Source: Massilia sp. 9096
GTDB taxonomy: Bacteria; Pseudomonadota; Gammaproteobacteria; Burkholderiales; Burkholderiaceae_D
Direction of reading: 5' to 3'
DNA: 64,000 bases
Assembly (NCBI RefSeq): GCF_000745265.1
Contig: NZ_JQNN01000001.1
Span: 2,294,001-2,358,000, forward strand
Below, piece after piece: positions 18,401-30,236 of this stretch. The notes beneath the pieces were generated by a model. That model worked only from the letters and a program-made list of their open reading frames with translations, did no database searches and had not been told where the DNA came from. Position 1 is the stretch's first letter. Every line of letters starts with the position of its first letter. The position numbers and the translations under genes are program-made.

Positions 18401-21400
18401 CTAGAAGAAACTGCCCATCATCCCGGACTGCTTGCTGCTGGACGCCGACGTGTCCTTGCTGCTGTTTTCGGCGCTCACGATCGACAGGTCGCGACCCGCG
18501 TCGATCGAGATGTCCCTGTCCGCGACCAGCGTGCTGCCCTGCACCAGCGTGTCCCGGCCACTCGTCGCAGTGACCGAACCCGCACTGACCGTGCTGGCAA
18601 CCTGGGTGACCGTCGTACCGTTGCTGAGCTGACTCTGTTCCGCCTTGCTGTAACCGATGACGCCGGCACCAAACGCGAAGCCGCTTTTCTTCTCTTCGCT
18701 TGTGTGGTTCTCGACATCGGTGGACGCGACGCTCTTGATACTCAGATCGCGGCCGGCATTCAAGGTCAGCGCATCCGTAGCGGTCAGCGAACTGGCGGCG
18801 AGGGCAATATCGTTGTCCGCCTTGACCGTTACCTTGTCGCCGCTCACGCTGCTGCCGACCACCTGCGTACTGGCGCTGTAATCCGTGCCGCTCGAACTAC
18901 TGCTCTTGAAGAGGCTACTCGACTCACGATGAATCGCCGTGTCCGACAAATGAGTTTCGGTCGCGTTGGCGATGTTCACGTCATTGGTCGCCGAGAGCTT
19001 GACGTTGCCAGCGCCTGCCAGCTCACTACCGGTCACGTTCAGGTCGGCCTTGGAAAGAAGGCCAGCCGCAACGGTCAGGTCGCCTGCTGCAGCCACCCCT
19101 GCCCCCACCACCGTCTGGTTGTCATGCACCTGCTTGTCATACTGCTTGCTGGACGGGTCGTTCATCACCGAGGACTTGACCTCGTCGGTCACGGCCGCGA
19201 TGTTGATCGCGCCGCCGGCCAGCAGCTTGCCCGTGCCCGCGCCGTCGGTGCCGATCGCGACCTGGGTGCCGGTCAGGTTCAAATTGCCGGTGGCCGCGAT
19301 CTTCAGGTCGCCGTCCGTGCTGATCTGGCTGAGCTGGTGCGTGACCGTGCTGTCGTTTTCGGTGTAGCCGCTGATCTGCGACTGGTAAGTGCTGCCGGTC
19401 TGCAGGGTATTGAAACTGATGTCGCGGCTGGCGCCCAGGGTAGCGCTGCCGGCGCTGATCTTGCCGGCCAGGTCGCTCAGGTCGCGGCCGGCCATCATGT
19501 CCAGCGTGCCGGTGGCGGCGATGGTCGCCACGTTCGACAGCGACGTGTTGCTGCCGCTGTTCTGGCCGAAGTCGTAGGTCTGCTTGACCGTCAGCGATTC
19601 GTTCTTGATGTCGTTGGCGGCGGTCAGGGAGACGGCGCCGCCCTTGATCGTGCCCCCCTGGTTGACGATGTCCTGGCCCGCGACCAGCAGCGTGCGGCCA
19701 TTCCCGCCATCGATCAGTCCGCCCTTGTTGGTAATGCTGTCGGTGACGTCGATGCTGACACCGTCACCAGTCACCAGCGCCCCACTCGCCTTGACGGCAT
19801 TGGGACCGACGTGCGCCAGGTAGACCTGCGGCACCAGCACGGTGTCGGTGCTGCCGTCGGGGAGCATGACGTTTTCGCTCACCATCCAGACGATGTCGCT
19901 GGTCAGCTGGCTGACCTGTTCCGGGCTGAGCGCCACACCCGGACGCAGGTCGAATGCCTTGGCGGCGCTGACGGCGTTCGTCAGCAACTGCTTGTACGCG
20001 CTGTCGTCGCTTGCGCCGGCGTCCAGTGTGTGGCCGGTCAGCTCGGACAGCTGCTCGCGCACCATGCGCTGTTCGTAGAAGCCGTCGCCCAGGCGCTTTT
20101 GCGTGACCGCCGGGTCGAGCGCCAGCTGGTTCAGCAGGTAGTCGCTGCTGGTCCACTGCTGCTGGTTGGCGAACTGCGGACGGGTCTCGAACACGTAGCT
20201 GCCATTCGGGTCCGGGTTACGCAGGAACAGGCCGCTGGGCGCGACCTTGACCACGCCTCCCACGGCCGTGCCCTGCACCGCCGCCGCCTGCTGTCCGGCG
20301 GCGGCGCCACTGGCACTTTGCAGGCCGTCCATATGCGTCTGGTTGCCCGTTGCGGCTACCGCTCTGGCCAAATGACCGGGACCGGAGGCGGCGCCGGCGT
20401 CTGTCATGCCCAGCGTCGCCAGGCCATTGGCCGCGCCACTGGCTGTACCCGCGTCGCCCGCCACGCTCCCGTTGCTGTAGCCGCTGCCGCTCACCGCGGC
20501 GCCGGCGTGCTGGCCATTGACGGCGCCGCTGGCGCTGGCGAACAAGTTGGCGAGCGGCCCGCTGCTCCCGCCGATTGCGTTCGCCATGCCGGCCAGGCCT
20601 GCGTGATTGCCGGATGCGCCAGCGGTGGCCGCCGTGTTCATGGCCCCGCCGCCGCTGGCGTTTGCCGTCGCATGCGCGCCCGCGCTCGCGGCCCCGCCGA
20701 CACCACTGCCGATGACGTTGACCGCATCGCGGATATTCCCGACCGTGCCGGCGGTGACGTCGACGTTGCTGAAGCTGCGCCCCGTGATGCTCACGCCCTG
20801 CCCGCCATGGATCACGCCGACGAGCGAACCGATCACTTCGGAGATCGAGGGCTGCGTGTAAGCGACGACATTGCTTCGGTCGTCCGTGGTCCAGGTGCCA
20901 TCGAAGTTGTGCGTGCGGTACAGCGTCGCGCCGACGTTGTTGATGGGAGCACTTCCGCCGATGTTCAGGACGCCCTGCGCCTTGATGTCGGCGTATTGGT
21001 TGTTGAGGGCACTGCCGACGGTCAGGTTCATGTTGCCACCGGCCAGGATCTGTGCGACCGCGCCCGCTCCCGCTGCCAGCTGGTCTTCGACGGCGGTGTG
21101 GTGGGCGTCGCGCGAGACCTCCAGTTTTTCCTTGACTGGTGCGAGTGCTCGGACTGTGTCACGGATGATCGTGGTACTCGGGTCGTCATAGCCAGGCTGC
21201 GTAACCAGCCGAATACAGTCACTGCCGCAGTTGCCGTACTGGTTTGAAAAACTGATGGTCGAGGTCCAGTGCGTGACCTGAGGTTCCATTGCACTGATAC
21301 TGTTCGAGCCACCCTGGTCTGGGTTGGCCGCAGTACCGCCGCTTGTGTAATAGATGACGCGCGTGCCTTCGGATAACGTCAGACGCTGCTGCGCACCGTA

Positions 21401-24400
21401 AGCCCCATACAAGCCGGTCGCAGCCACAAAAAAGGCCGAGTCGTTCCCATGGGTCTGGATGACTGCGCGGTGGATAGTGTACCCGTCCGGCGTGACATAA
21501 ACCTGGTCCTCCAGGATGTCGGACGGCTTCACGAAGTACACCTCGTGCGGAGAATAGTTGGCCGCACTGGTCTCGTAGGAGTTATGGTTGTCGCCGTGGT
21601 GATACCAGCTCGGCAAGGTCATGTGCACGGTCTCGTCGACCGTCTTGACCTGCACGATCTGTACGTTCTCGCGGATGTTGTTCAGCGTCGTCGCGTTCAG
21701 CGTCAGGTTGGCGCCGGCTTCGATGGTCGAGGACCGGTTGTTGACGGTGTCGGTTGCGCCGCCGTTGCGCCCGCCGATCGTCATGTCGCCGCTGCTGTAC
21801 AAGGTCGCGCCGCCGGTGTTATTCAGGGTGCCGTCGACGCCGAGCGTCAGGCTGCCGGTGGCGCCCACCAGCGCCGCCGCGCCGCTGTTGTCGAGGTTGC
21901 CGGTCGCGACGTTGACGTTGCCGCCGACGATCCCGCCGCTGTTGCCGACGCTGACGGCGTTGATGTTCAGGGCGCCGTTGGCATCGATCTCGCCGGCATT
22001 GGCCAGGTTGCCGCCGGCGTTCAGCACCACGGCGTTACCTTCGAGCGTGGCGCCGGCCTGGTTGCTGATCTGCTGGCCCGACAGGGTCAGCGTGCCTGTC
22101 GCGCCAAAGGTCGCGGTGTTGGTGATGCTGCCGGTGACGCTCAGGCTCAGGTCCCGGTTCGCGTGCAGCAGCTGGCCGCCGCTGCCCTGGACGAAGTCGC
22201 CGTCCATGCTCAGCGAGAGGTCGCGCCCGCCGAACAGTTCGCCCATCGCCGTCAGCGAACGGGTCGTCATCGCCAGGTCGCGGCCGGTGGCGATGCGTCC
22301 GCCCTGGTTGCTCAGCTGGTCGCTGCTCAGCGCCAGGTCGGCGCTGGAATTGCCGCCGGTGCCGAGCTGGCCGCCGTCGTTGTTGACCACCCTGGCGTTG
22401 ATGGCGACGTTCCCGCCGGCCAGGATCTTGCCGCTGTTGCTGAAGGTCGCACCAGCCTGGTTGAAGGTGAGTGCGCCGCCGCTGTCGATCTTGCCCTGGT
22501 TGGCCATTTGCTGGGTCACGGCCAGCGTCATGTCGCCGTCCGACGCGATGGTCGCGCCCGCGTTGTTCTGCAAGGTCTGCCCGGCGAGCACGAGATTGCC
22601 CGCCGCCTCGATGGTACCGCCGTTGAAGATGCCGGCCTGGCTGCTCAAGCGTGTATCGCCGCGACCCAGGTTCGCGATACGGCCATTGCCGTTGTCGATG
22701 CTGGCCCCGTCGACGCTCAGGGCGCTTGCGCCGCCGACGGCTTCGATCACGCCGCCGCCGTTGCTGACGGCGCCCGACGAACTCAAGGTCAGGTTGCGCC
22801 CGGCGTGCAGCGTACCCTGGGTGTTGTCGGCGCTGACTGCGAAGGACAGCGTGGCGTCGCCATCGGCCACGATCGTGCCGTTGTGGTTGCTCAACGCCGG
22901 TGCGGTCACGCGGATCGCCGCGCCCGAGCCGGCGACGGTGGCGATGTGGCCGCCATCATTGTTGAACGACGCTGCATTGAAGATCGCGTCGCCGGCGGCA
23001 TTGATCGTGCCGCTGTTGCTGAACGATGCCCCGGCCTGCTCGAAGCGAAGCGTGCCACCGCTCGTGATGGTGCCGGCATTGCCCAGTTGCTGGTGCACGT
23101 CCAGCAGCATCGCACCGCCGGAAGCCACTTGTCCGCCACTCTGGTTTTGCAGCGTGGCCGCATGCACGTCGAGCGCACCGTTACCGGCAATCGACCCGCT
23201 GTTGACGATGCTGCCCTGGCTGCTCAAGGTCGTGGCGCCGCCACCGGCGTTGACGATGCGTCCGCTGCTGGCAATCGATTGCGCACTGACGTCCAATGCG
23301 CCGGCGGCCGTCTCGATCGTACCGCTGCCGTTGGCGAGTGCGCCACCAACGTGGACGCTGGTGCCTTGACCGCCGTGCAGGGTGCCTTCGTTGACCAGCA
23401 TGCCGCTTACCGAGTCCTGCAGCAAGCCATCGGCCGCAACGGTACCGCCGACGTTGCTCATGGTGCCGGCTTGCAGCGCGATCGAGCCGCCCGAGCCAAT
23501 GACCGTGTATAGCTGGCCGCCGTCGTTGGTGATCGACGCAGCGTGGATATCGACCGCGGCACCGGCGCCGATGTGGCCGCTGTTGGCGAAGCTGGCGGCG
23601 GCCTGGTCGAAATGCAGGGTGCCGCCGGCGCTGATCGTGCCGCCTGCGTTGTTCAGTTGCTGGCGCACCGCCAGGTCGAGTGCGCCCATCGCGCCAATCG
23701 TGCCGCCGGTCTGGTTGACAAGGCTCAGGCTGTTGATGTCGAGGGCGCCGTTCCCCGCCAGCGTGCCGCTGTTGACGATGCTGGACGCGCTGCCGACGCT
23801 GGTCAGGCCGTTGCCCGCGTTGACGATGCGGCCGGCCGTGTTGTCGATCGAGGCGGCTTGCACATCGAGCGTGCTGCCCGCCCCGACCGCCTCCAGCGTG
23901 CCGCCATTGTTGACCAGCGCGCCGCCGGCGCTCACCTGCAACCGGCCCTGGGCCTGGACCGTGCCCTGGCTGTTGTCGTAGCCGCCGGCCGCGTGCAGTG
24001 TCGCGTTTCCAGCTGCGGCGATACTGCCGCTGCTGCGGTTGCTCAAGGTCGACGCGCTGTCCAGCACCAGGTCGGCTCCGGCCTGGGTGGCGATGTGGCC
24101 GCCGTCATTGTCGATCGATGCACCGCGCAACACGATGGCACCACCGGCCGCGATGTCGCCGCCGTTAGCAATCCGTGCGCCCACCTGGTCCAACGTCAGG
24201 GCACCGGCTGCGCTGGCCGTGCCGCCATTTTCGAATGCCTGGCCAGCATGCAGGTCGAGCGCTGCGCCGGCCGAGAGCGTCCCGCCGGCCGCGTTGCGCA
24301 GCGTCGCTGCACTCACGTCAAGCGCGCCATTGCCCGTCAGCGTGCCGCTGTTGAAGATGTCGCCGGTAGCGACGATGTGGGTGACGCCGCTGCCGACGTT

Positions 24401-27400
24401 GTTCAGATGCCCGCTGCTGTTATCGATCGACGCCGCGTGCACGTCGAGCGTCGCGCCGTTACCGATGACTTCGATCACGCCGCCCTGGTTGCCGATCGCG
24501 CCGCCGGCATTCACGGCCAGCGCACCGTTGGCATGCAGGGTGCCGCCGCGATTGTCGAAGGCGCTGTCTGCGGTCACGCTGGCGCTGCCGTCGGCGACGA
24601 TGGTGCCGCCGACGTTGGCCACGCTGCCGGCATGCAGGGCGATCGCGCCTGCGCTGCCTTGCGCGCTGGCGAGCTGACCGCCACCGTTGTCGAATGCCGC
24701 CGTGTCGATGGTCACGCTGGCGCCGGCGATCTGGCCGCTGTTGCGCACGGACTTGGCCGCGTCGAGCGCAAGCGCATCGTGGCTGGCGATCGAGCCGGCG
24801 TTGGCGACGCCGCCTGCGGCTGTCACGGCGAGCGCGGCGCCGGCCGTGATTTTGCCGCCCAGTTGGTTATCCAGGCCGGCTACGCGCAGCTCCAGAGCGC
24901 CATTACCCGCAACCGTGCCGGCGCTCGACAGGGTGCCGTCGGTCGTGATGCTGGTCGCGCCGGTGCCTACGTTGACGATGCGTCCGCTGCCGTTGTCGAC
25001 CGTGCCGGCATGCAGCGTGAGCGTGGCATTTGTATCCAGCGCTTCGATCGCGCCGCCGTTGTTGCCAACCTGCCCTGTCGCGTCGAGGTGCAGCGAACCG
25101 CCTGCCTGCAGCGTGCCGCCGGCATTATCGACGCCGGCGGCACTGGTCAGCTGGGCATCGCGATCGGCCTGGAGGGTACCGCCACGATTGCTGATCGATG
25201 CTGCATCGACGCGCAGATCCGATCCGGAGCCTTTCGCCGTCGCCAGTTGACCGCCATCGTTGTTAAAGGCGCCTGCCTGCAGCGTCAGCGCACCTTGCGC
25301 CACCACCGTCCCGGCGTTGCCGACCGCCGCGCCGGCAGCCGCGACGTCCAGCGCCGCCCGGCTGTTGACGGTGCCGGCATTGTTCATGCGCGTGCCGATG
25401 TCCAGGGTCATGGCCGCGCCCGATGCGAGGGTCGCACCCGACTCGTTGTCGAGCGTGGCGGCGCGCAGGTCCAGACGACCGTTGCCGCCCACCAGGCCCC
25501 GGCTCTCCAGCCCAGTGGTGGCGACCAGCGTCGTGGTCCCGTTGCCGACGTTGGTGATATGGCCATCGCCGTTGTGGATGGCATTGGCCTGCAACGCCAG
25601 CGTGGCGCCGGCGCCGACCGCCTCGATGGTGCCGCCGTCGTTGGTGAGCGTGGCGCCGCTGCTCAGCTGCACCGCGTCCATCCCGTGCAGCGTGCCGCCG
25701 CTGTTGTCGATGGCGCCGTCGATGCCGAGGGCAAGTACGCGCTCGGCCACGATCTGGCCACCGTGGTTGCTCAGGCTGGCGCCTTGCACAACGAGGCTGG
25801 CGCCGGAACCGCTGGTGGTGGCCAGCGTCCCGCCGGTATTGTCGATCGCACCCGCGCGGATGGCGACCTCGCCGTTGGCGACGATGCTGCCGTGGTTCGT
25901 GAGCGCGGCGCCGGCCTCGTCCATATTCAACGTGGCGCGGCTGGCGATACTGCCGGCGTTGTCCAGGCTCGCGTGCGCGCGCAAGGCCAGCGCGCCGCCA
26001 GATGCGATGCTGGCGCCGGCGGCGTTCGTAACAGCTTGCGCTTCCACGCTCAAGGCCCCGTTGGCGGCGATCTGGCCGCTGTTGGTCAAGCCCGTGTCGG
26101 CGCGCACGGAGGTGTCGCCCGTGCCGACGTTGACGATATGACCGCCTGCGCTGACTATCGAGCCTGCATGCAGTTGCAGCGTGCTGTCGGCGGACAAGGT
26201 CTCGATGTCGCCGGCGCCCGTGTCGAGCTGGCCGCCGGCGTCGAGCCGCAGTTGCGCCCTGGCCTGCAGCAGGCCGCTCGCGTTATCGATGCCATCCTGG
26301 GCCGCAAGGTCGAGGTTGCGGTCGGCCATGATGGAACCGCCATGGTTGCCGATGCTCTGCGCGCGCAACAGGACATCCGCGTCCGAGCCCTGGGCGGTCG
26401 CTAGCTTGCCGCTATTGTCGAGCGATGCGAGGGTCAGCGCGAGCGTGTCGCCGGCCTCGATGGTGCCGCTGTTGCGCACGCTGGCGCCGAGCTGGTCGAC
26501 GTGCAGCGCGGCGCCGGCGCTGATCGTGCCGGCGTTGTCCAAGGCCTTGCCGACAGCGAGTTCGATCCCGCCCATCGCACTGACCGTGCCGGCGTTGTGC
26601 ATCGTGTCCGCAGCCAGGTCGAGCCGGCCATTGCCGGCGATCTGCCCCGTGGTCTCGATATGACCGCGCACGTTGACCGAGGTGTTGCCGTCGCCGGCGT
26701 TCACGATGCGGCCACCCGTGCTGTCGAGCGCCGCCGCGTCGAGCGCCAGCGCAGCGTGCGCGCCGAGCGCTTCGATCACGCCACCCTGGTTCCCGAATGC
26801 GCCGCCCGAATGCGCGTCGAGCGAACCCGCAGCCTGCAGCACGCCGCCGGCGTTGTCTGCATCGCCCGTCACGCTCAGGCTCAGGTTCGCCCCGGCGGTC
26901 ATCTGGCCGCCCCGGTTGGCCAGCGTGTTCGCCGTGACCGTCAGGCCAGCGCCCGGCAGCGTGCCGATCGCGCCGCCGCTGTTGTCGATCCGGTCGAAGT
27001 TCAACCGGGTCTCGCCGGCTGCGGTGATCGCGCCGGCGTTGACGAGCGAAGCGCTGCCCTGGTCGGCGCTCAGCGTGCCGCCGCTGCTGATGGTGCCGCC
27101 CTGGTTGCTCAGCAGGTCGCGCAGCGCCAGGTCGAGGTTGCCGGTGGCGCTGACCGTGCCGGCGCCGTTGATCAGGGTGTTGGCCTTGAGCGTCAACGCA
27201 CCGTTCGCGCCGATCATGCCCCCGTTGTCGATGGTCCGGTCGGCGTCGATCGACGACACGGCGTTGCCGGCGGCGCTGATGGTGCCGCCGCCGTTGCCGA
27301 TCTCGCCGCCGTGCAGGCCGAGACGCCCGGCCGCTTCGATCGTGCCGTTGCCGTTGTCGATGCGTCTGCCCGCCGTGAGCATCAGATCACCGCCGGCTGC

Positions 27401-30231
27401 GATGCGGCCGGTCGCATTGTCGAGGGCGCCGCGCACGCCGATGTTGGCGCCGGCGTCGGCCTGGATCGTGCCGCCGCGGTTCGACAGGTCGGCGGCATTC
27501 AACGCGATCGTGCCGTTGCTGCCTGCGGCGGTGGCGATCGTGCCCTGGCCGTTGTCGAGCGCCGCGGCATCGATCTCGATCGCGCCTTGCGCGCGCATGG
27601 TCCCGTGGTTGTCCAGCCGCGCGCCCGGCTGCGCCATGCGCAAGGTGCCGCCCGCACCGATGTCGCCGGCATTCGACAGCGCGCCGTTGACCTGCAAGTC
27701 GATCGCGCCCACCGCGCTGATGCGCGCGCCCGCGCCATTGGCCAGCGTGGCCGCGCCAATCGTCATGTCGCCATTGCCGCCGAGTTGGCCACCGTTGGTC
27801 ACGGTGACTGCGCTGATGATGGTGTTGCCGTCGCCCGCATTGACGATGCGGCCATCGCTGTCGATGGCGCTCCCGCCGACGTTCAGGCGACTGTGGCTGG
27901 ACAGGGTTTCGATGGCGCCGGCGTGGTTGCCGATGGCGCCGGTCGCCGTCAGTTGCAGGTCGCCGGACACCTGGATGGTCCCGCCGGTGTTGTCGACGGC
28001 GCCGGCGGCCGTGATCGTGGCGTCCGTGCCCGCAGTGAGCGTGCCGCCGGCGTTCGCCAGCGCCCCCGCGCTCACCACGAGCGGCCCCGCCGAGGAGATC
28101 GTGCCGCCACCGTTGTCGAAGGCGCCGGTATGGAAGGTGGCCGCGCCCCCCGCCACCCATTTGCCCAGCACCGTGCTGGTCGTGCCGCTGTCGACCGCCA
28201 GGTTGCCGCCTACATTGACGCTGCTGCCGCTGCCGCCGATCGAACCGGCGGTCAAATGCAAACCGGCCGCTACGTCGAGCGTGCCCTGATCCATGCCGAG
28301 CTCGCCCCCGACCTTCAGCACCGCATCCGCGTCGCCGAGTTGGCGCAGCGTGCCGCCGCTGTTGTCCATGGCGCCCGTCACCTCGGCCGTGAGCTGACCC
28401 GCTTGCAGCAGGCCCTGGCGATTGCTGAACTGTCCGACGTTGGCATCGAAGCCGGCGCCGACCAGCAGCTTGCCCTGGTCGTTGACGAAACTGTCGGACC
28501 GCACCGTCAAGCCGCGCTGGATATCGAGCGTGCCGGCGCTGTTGTCGAAGGTGGGGCCGGTGACGGATAGGCTGTTCAGCGTGGCATGACCGGCGCGATT
28601 ATCGAAGGCGCCGGTGTGCAAGGTGATGTCGCCGTTGGCCGTGATGACACCGTTAGTGTTGTCGGCCAATCCGGTCTTGAGCACGCCGTCGGCCAGTACC
28701 GACTGGGATACGGCGGTACCGTTACCGCTGCTGCCGGCGGCAGCGCCATCCGCCGCTACGGCGCCGGCGGCGGCGCCTGTGGACCGGGCGCCCGTGCCTG
28801 TGCCTGTGGCTGTGCTTGCGCCTGTGCCTGCAGTATCGCTCGGCTGGGTGGTCGCGGCGCCGGCACCGGCACCGGCATCGCCAGTGCCCTGCGCCGCCTG
28901 CCGGCCCAATGTGCCGCCGGCATTCACGACCTTGTCGGCCTCGATGTTCAAGGCCGAGGTCCCGGTCTGCGTAATCTTACCGCCGGCATTGTGCAGGCTT
29001 GCGCTGGTCAGCTCGAGTCGCGGCGCCTCGATCGCGCCGCCGCTGTTGTCGATGTCGCCCTGCACCGTCAGCAGCGTTTGAGCCGCGCTCTGGATCGATC
29101 CGGCGTTGCGCAGGCTGTCGGCCTGCAGCGCCAGCGTACCCGTGGACTGAATGGCGCCGCTGTTGTCGAGCGCTGCGGCTTGCGCCTTCAGGCTTTGCGA
29201 GGCCGACAGCGTGCCGCTATTCTCTAGCCGGCCGCTGGCCGTGACGACCAGGTCGCCGGCGGCAGCGCCGATGTTGCCGGCGTTGCGCACGCCGACGCCC
29301 GCTTCCGTGCCCACCAGATAAATCTGGTTGGCGTACATCCCGCCCAGTTTCGCGACGTCGATCGCATACAGTGGTGCGGCGTCCGACGCCTGGCGCGCCT
29401 GCACGGCCGGGCTGTCGGCGCTTACGGTGACGTCATTGACCCCCGCGACCACGTCCAGGCGCTGCGCCCAGATACCTGCGTTGACCTGGACCGCGCGTGC
29501 GATCAGCGCGGTGTAGTCGGTCTTGCTGGCGTCCAGGCCGGCGCCGTCGATCACGATCTGCCCGCGCTGGACCGCATACCCCGTCAGCTTGCCGTCCTCC
29601 AGACGCGGCGTGCCGGTGCTCAGCGTCGCGCGGCTGACGTTGATGAAACCGCCCCCGCTGACGACGATGCCGGCCGGGTTGGCGATGACGGTCTCGGCGC
29701 GGTCGCCGGCCACTTCGATATAGCCTTGCAGGCGGCTTGGATTGCTGGAGTTGACTTCATTCAGGATGACCTTCGCAGTGCCCTGCGTCATCCAGGGATT
29801 GGCTTCGACCCATCCCCCCAGCTGACTCTGCGTGTTGGTGCGCGAATTGTTCAGGACGACGCCGCCTTGCGGCACGTCAAACTGCGAGTAGGTGTTGTGC
29901 GACACCCCGGCGGCGCTCGGCGTCTGGATGTTCACCTGGATCACGCCGTTGGCGGTGCTCAAGACGGTCGGCCGCTGCTGGCCGGGTGCGGTGCGGTCGG
30001 CCAAGACCTGGGCGGCGCGACGCTGCCCAGACTTAAACTACCCAGTCCAACCCCGAGCAACACGACCAGGCGGCGCAACGCAGGCAAGCGCAGCGTAGCC
30101 GGCGCCATGCCATCGGCGGGACCACAGGCGCCTTGCGCCGCGCCTTTACCCTGGCTGCGGGCGGTCTCCGCCACGGCCATGCACATGCCGCGGGCCTTGT
30201 TGAAAACGATGCGGTAGCGGAGTTTGTTCAT
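15428..30231 (-). pseudogene. cdiA: Giant CdiA/FhaB-type TpsA adhesin-toxin, three lesions
   Basis: Reconstructed, this is one protein of about 4,934 codons. It starts at 30231 with an extended signal peptide (MNKLRYRIVFNKARGMCMAVAE). A one-base deletion near 30015 breaks the frame within SVA-AAQVLADRTAPGQ. The next frame has only a TTG at 30004. It carries the TPS domain (NTQSQLGGWVEANPW, VIANPAGIVVSGGGF) and the filamentous repeats. An in-frame TAG follows at 18401-18403 (GSFF-stop-PAIGTT), then a hemagglutinin region to a second in-frame TAG at 16403-16405 (NNRQFH-stop-KNY). After that the C-terminal effector runs to 15428. Both TAGs lie in the same frame as the flanking coding sequence. 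The C-terminus has a GHG and a terminal WAACT motif, resembling domains annotated as putative adhesin Stv. Function is probably lost unless lesions are bypassed. Confidence 0.85.
22600..28000 (-). repeat. About ten copies of a 191-195 aa super-repeat in CdiA
   Basis: Within the adhesin shaft a GG-x-I/L-E motif followed about 25 residues later by G-R/H-I-V-N-x-G-x-G-x-T recurs near 27.91, 26.77, 26.20, 25.62, 25.04, 24.47, 23.89, 23.31 and 22.74 kb. Spacing is 570-585 bp, with one double-length interval holding a degenerate copy. Two units counted residue by residue are 191 and 193 aa long. The copies differ in sequence, so this is an old modular beta-helix array. Confidence 0.75.
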
Positions 30232-30236
30232 GGCGA

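Noticed and set aside
18179..26404. Very long plus-strand open frames opposite the adhesin gene (for example 18179-21247 and 23543-26404)
   Set aside because: They are antisense shadows of a GC-rich repetitive coding sequence, with Arg/Val/Ala-rich composition and no domain or ribosome-binding site.
22600..28000. Possible CRISPR or satellite DNA because of regular repeats
   Set aside because: The period is 570-585 bp, the units diverge and all are in one coding frame with protein-level conservation; this is a repeat protein.
30004..30231. Programmed ribosomal frameshift in the cdiA signal region
   Set aside because: No slippery heptamer is present; a single missing G in GCGGCCGCCCAG restores the normal AAAQ cleavage region, so a simple deletion is more likely.
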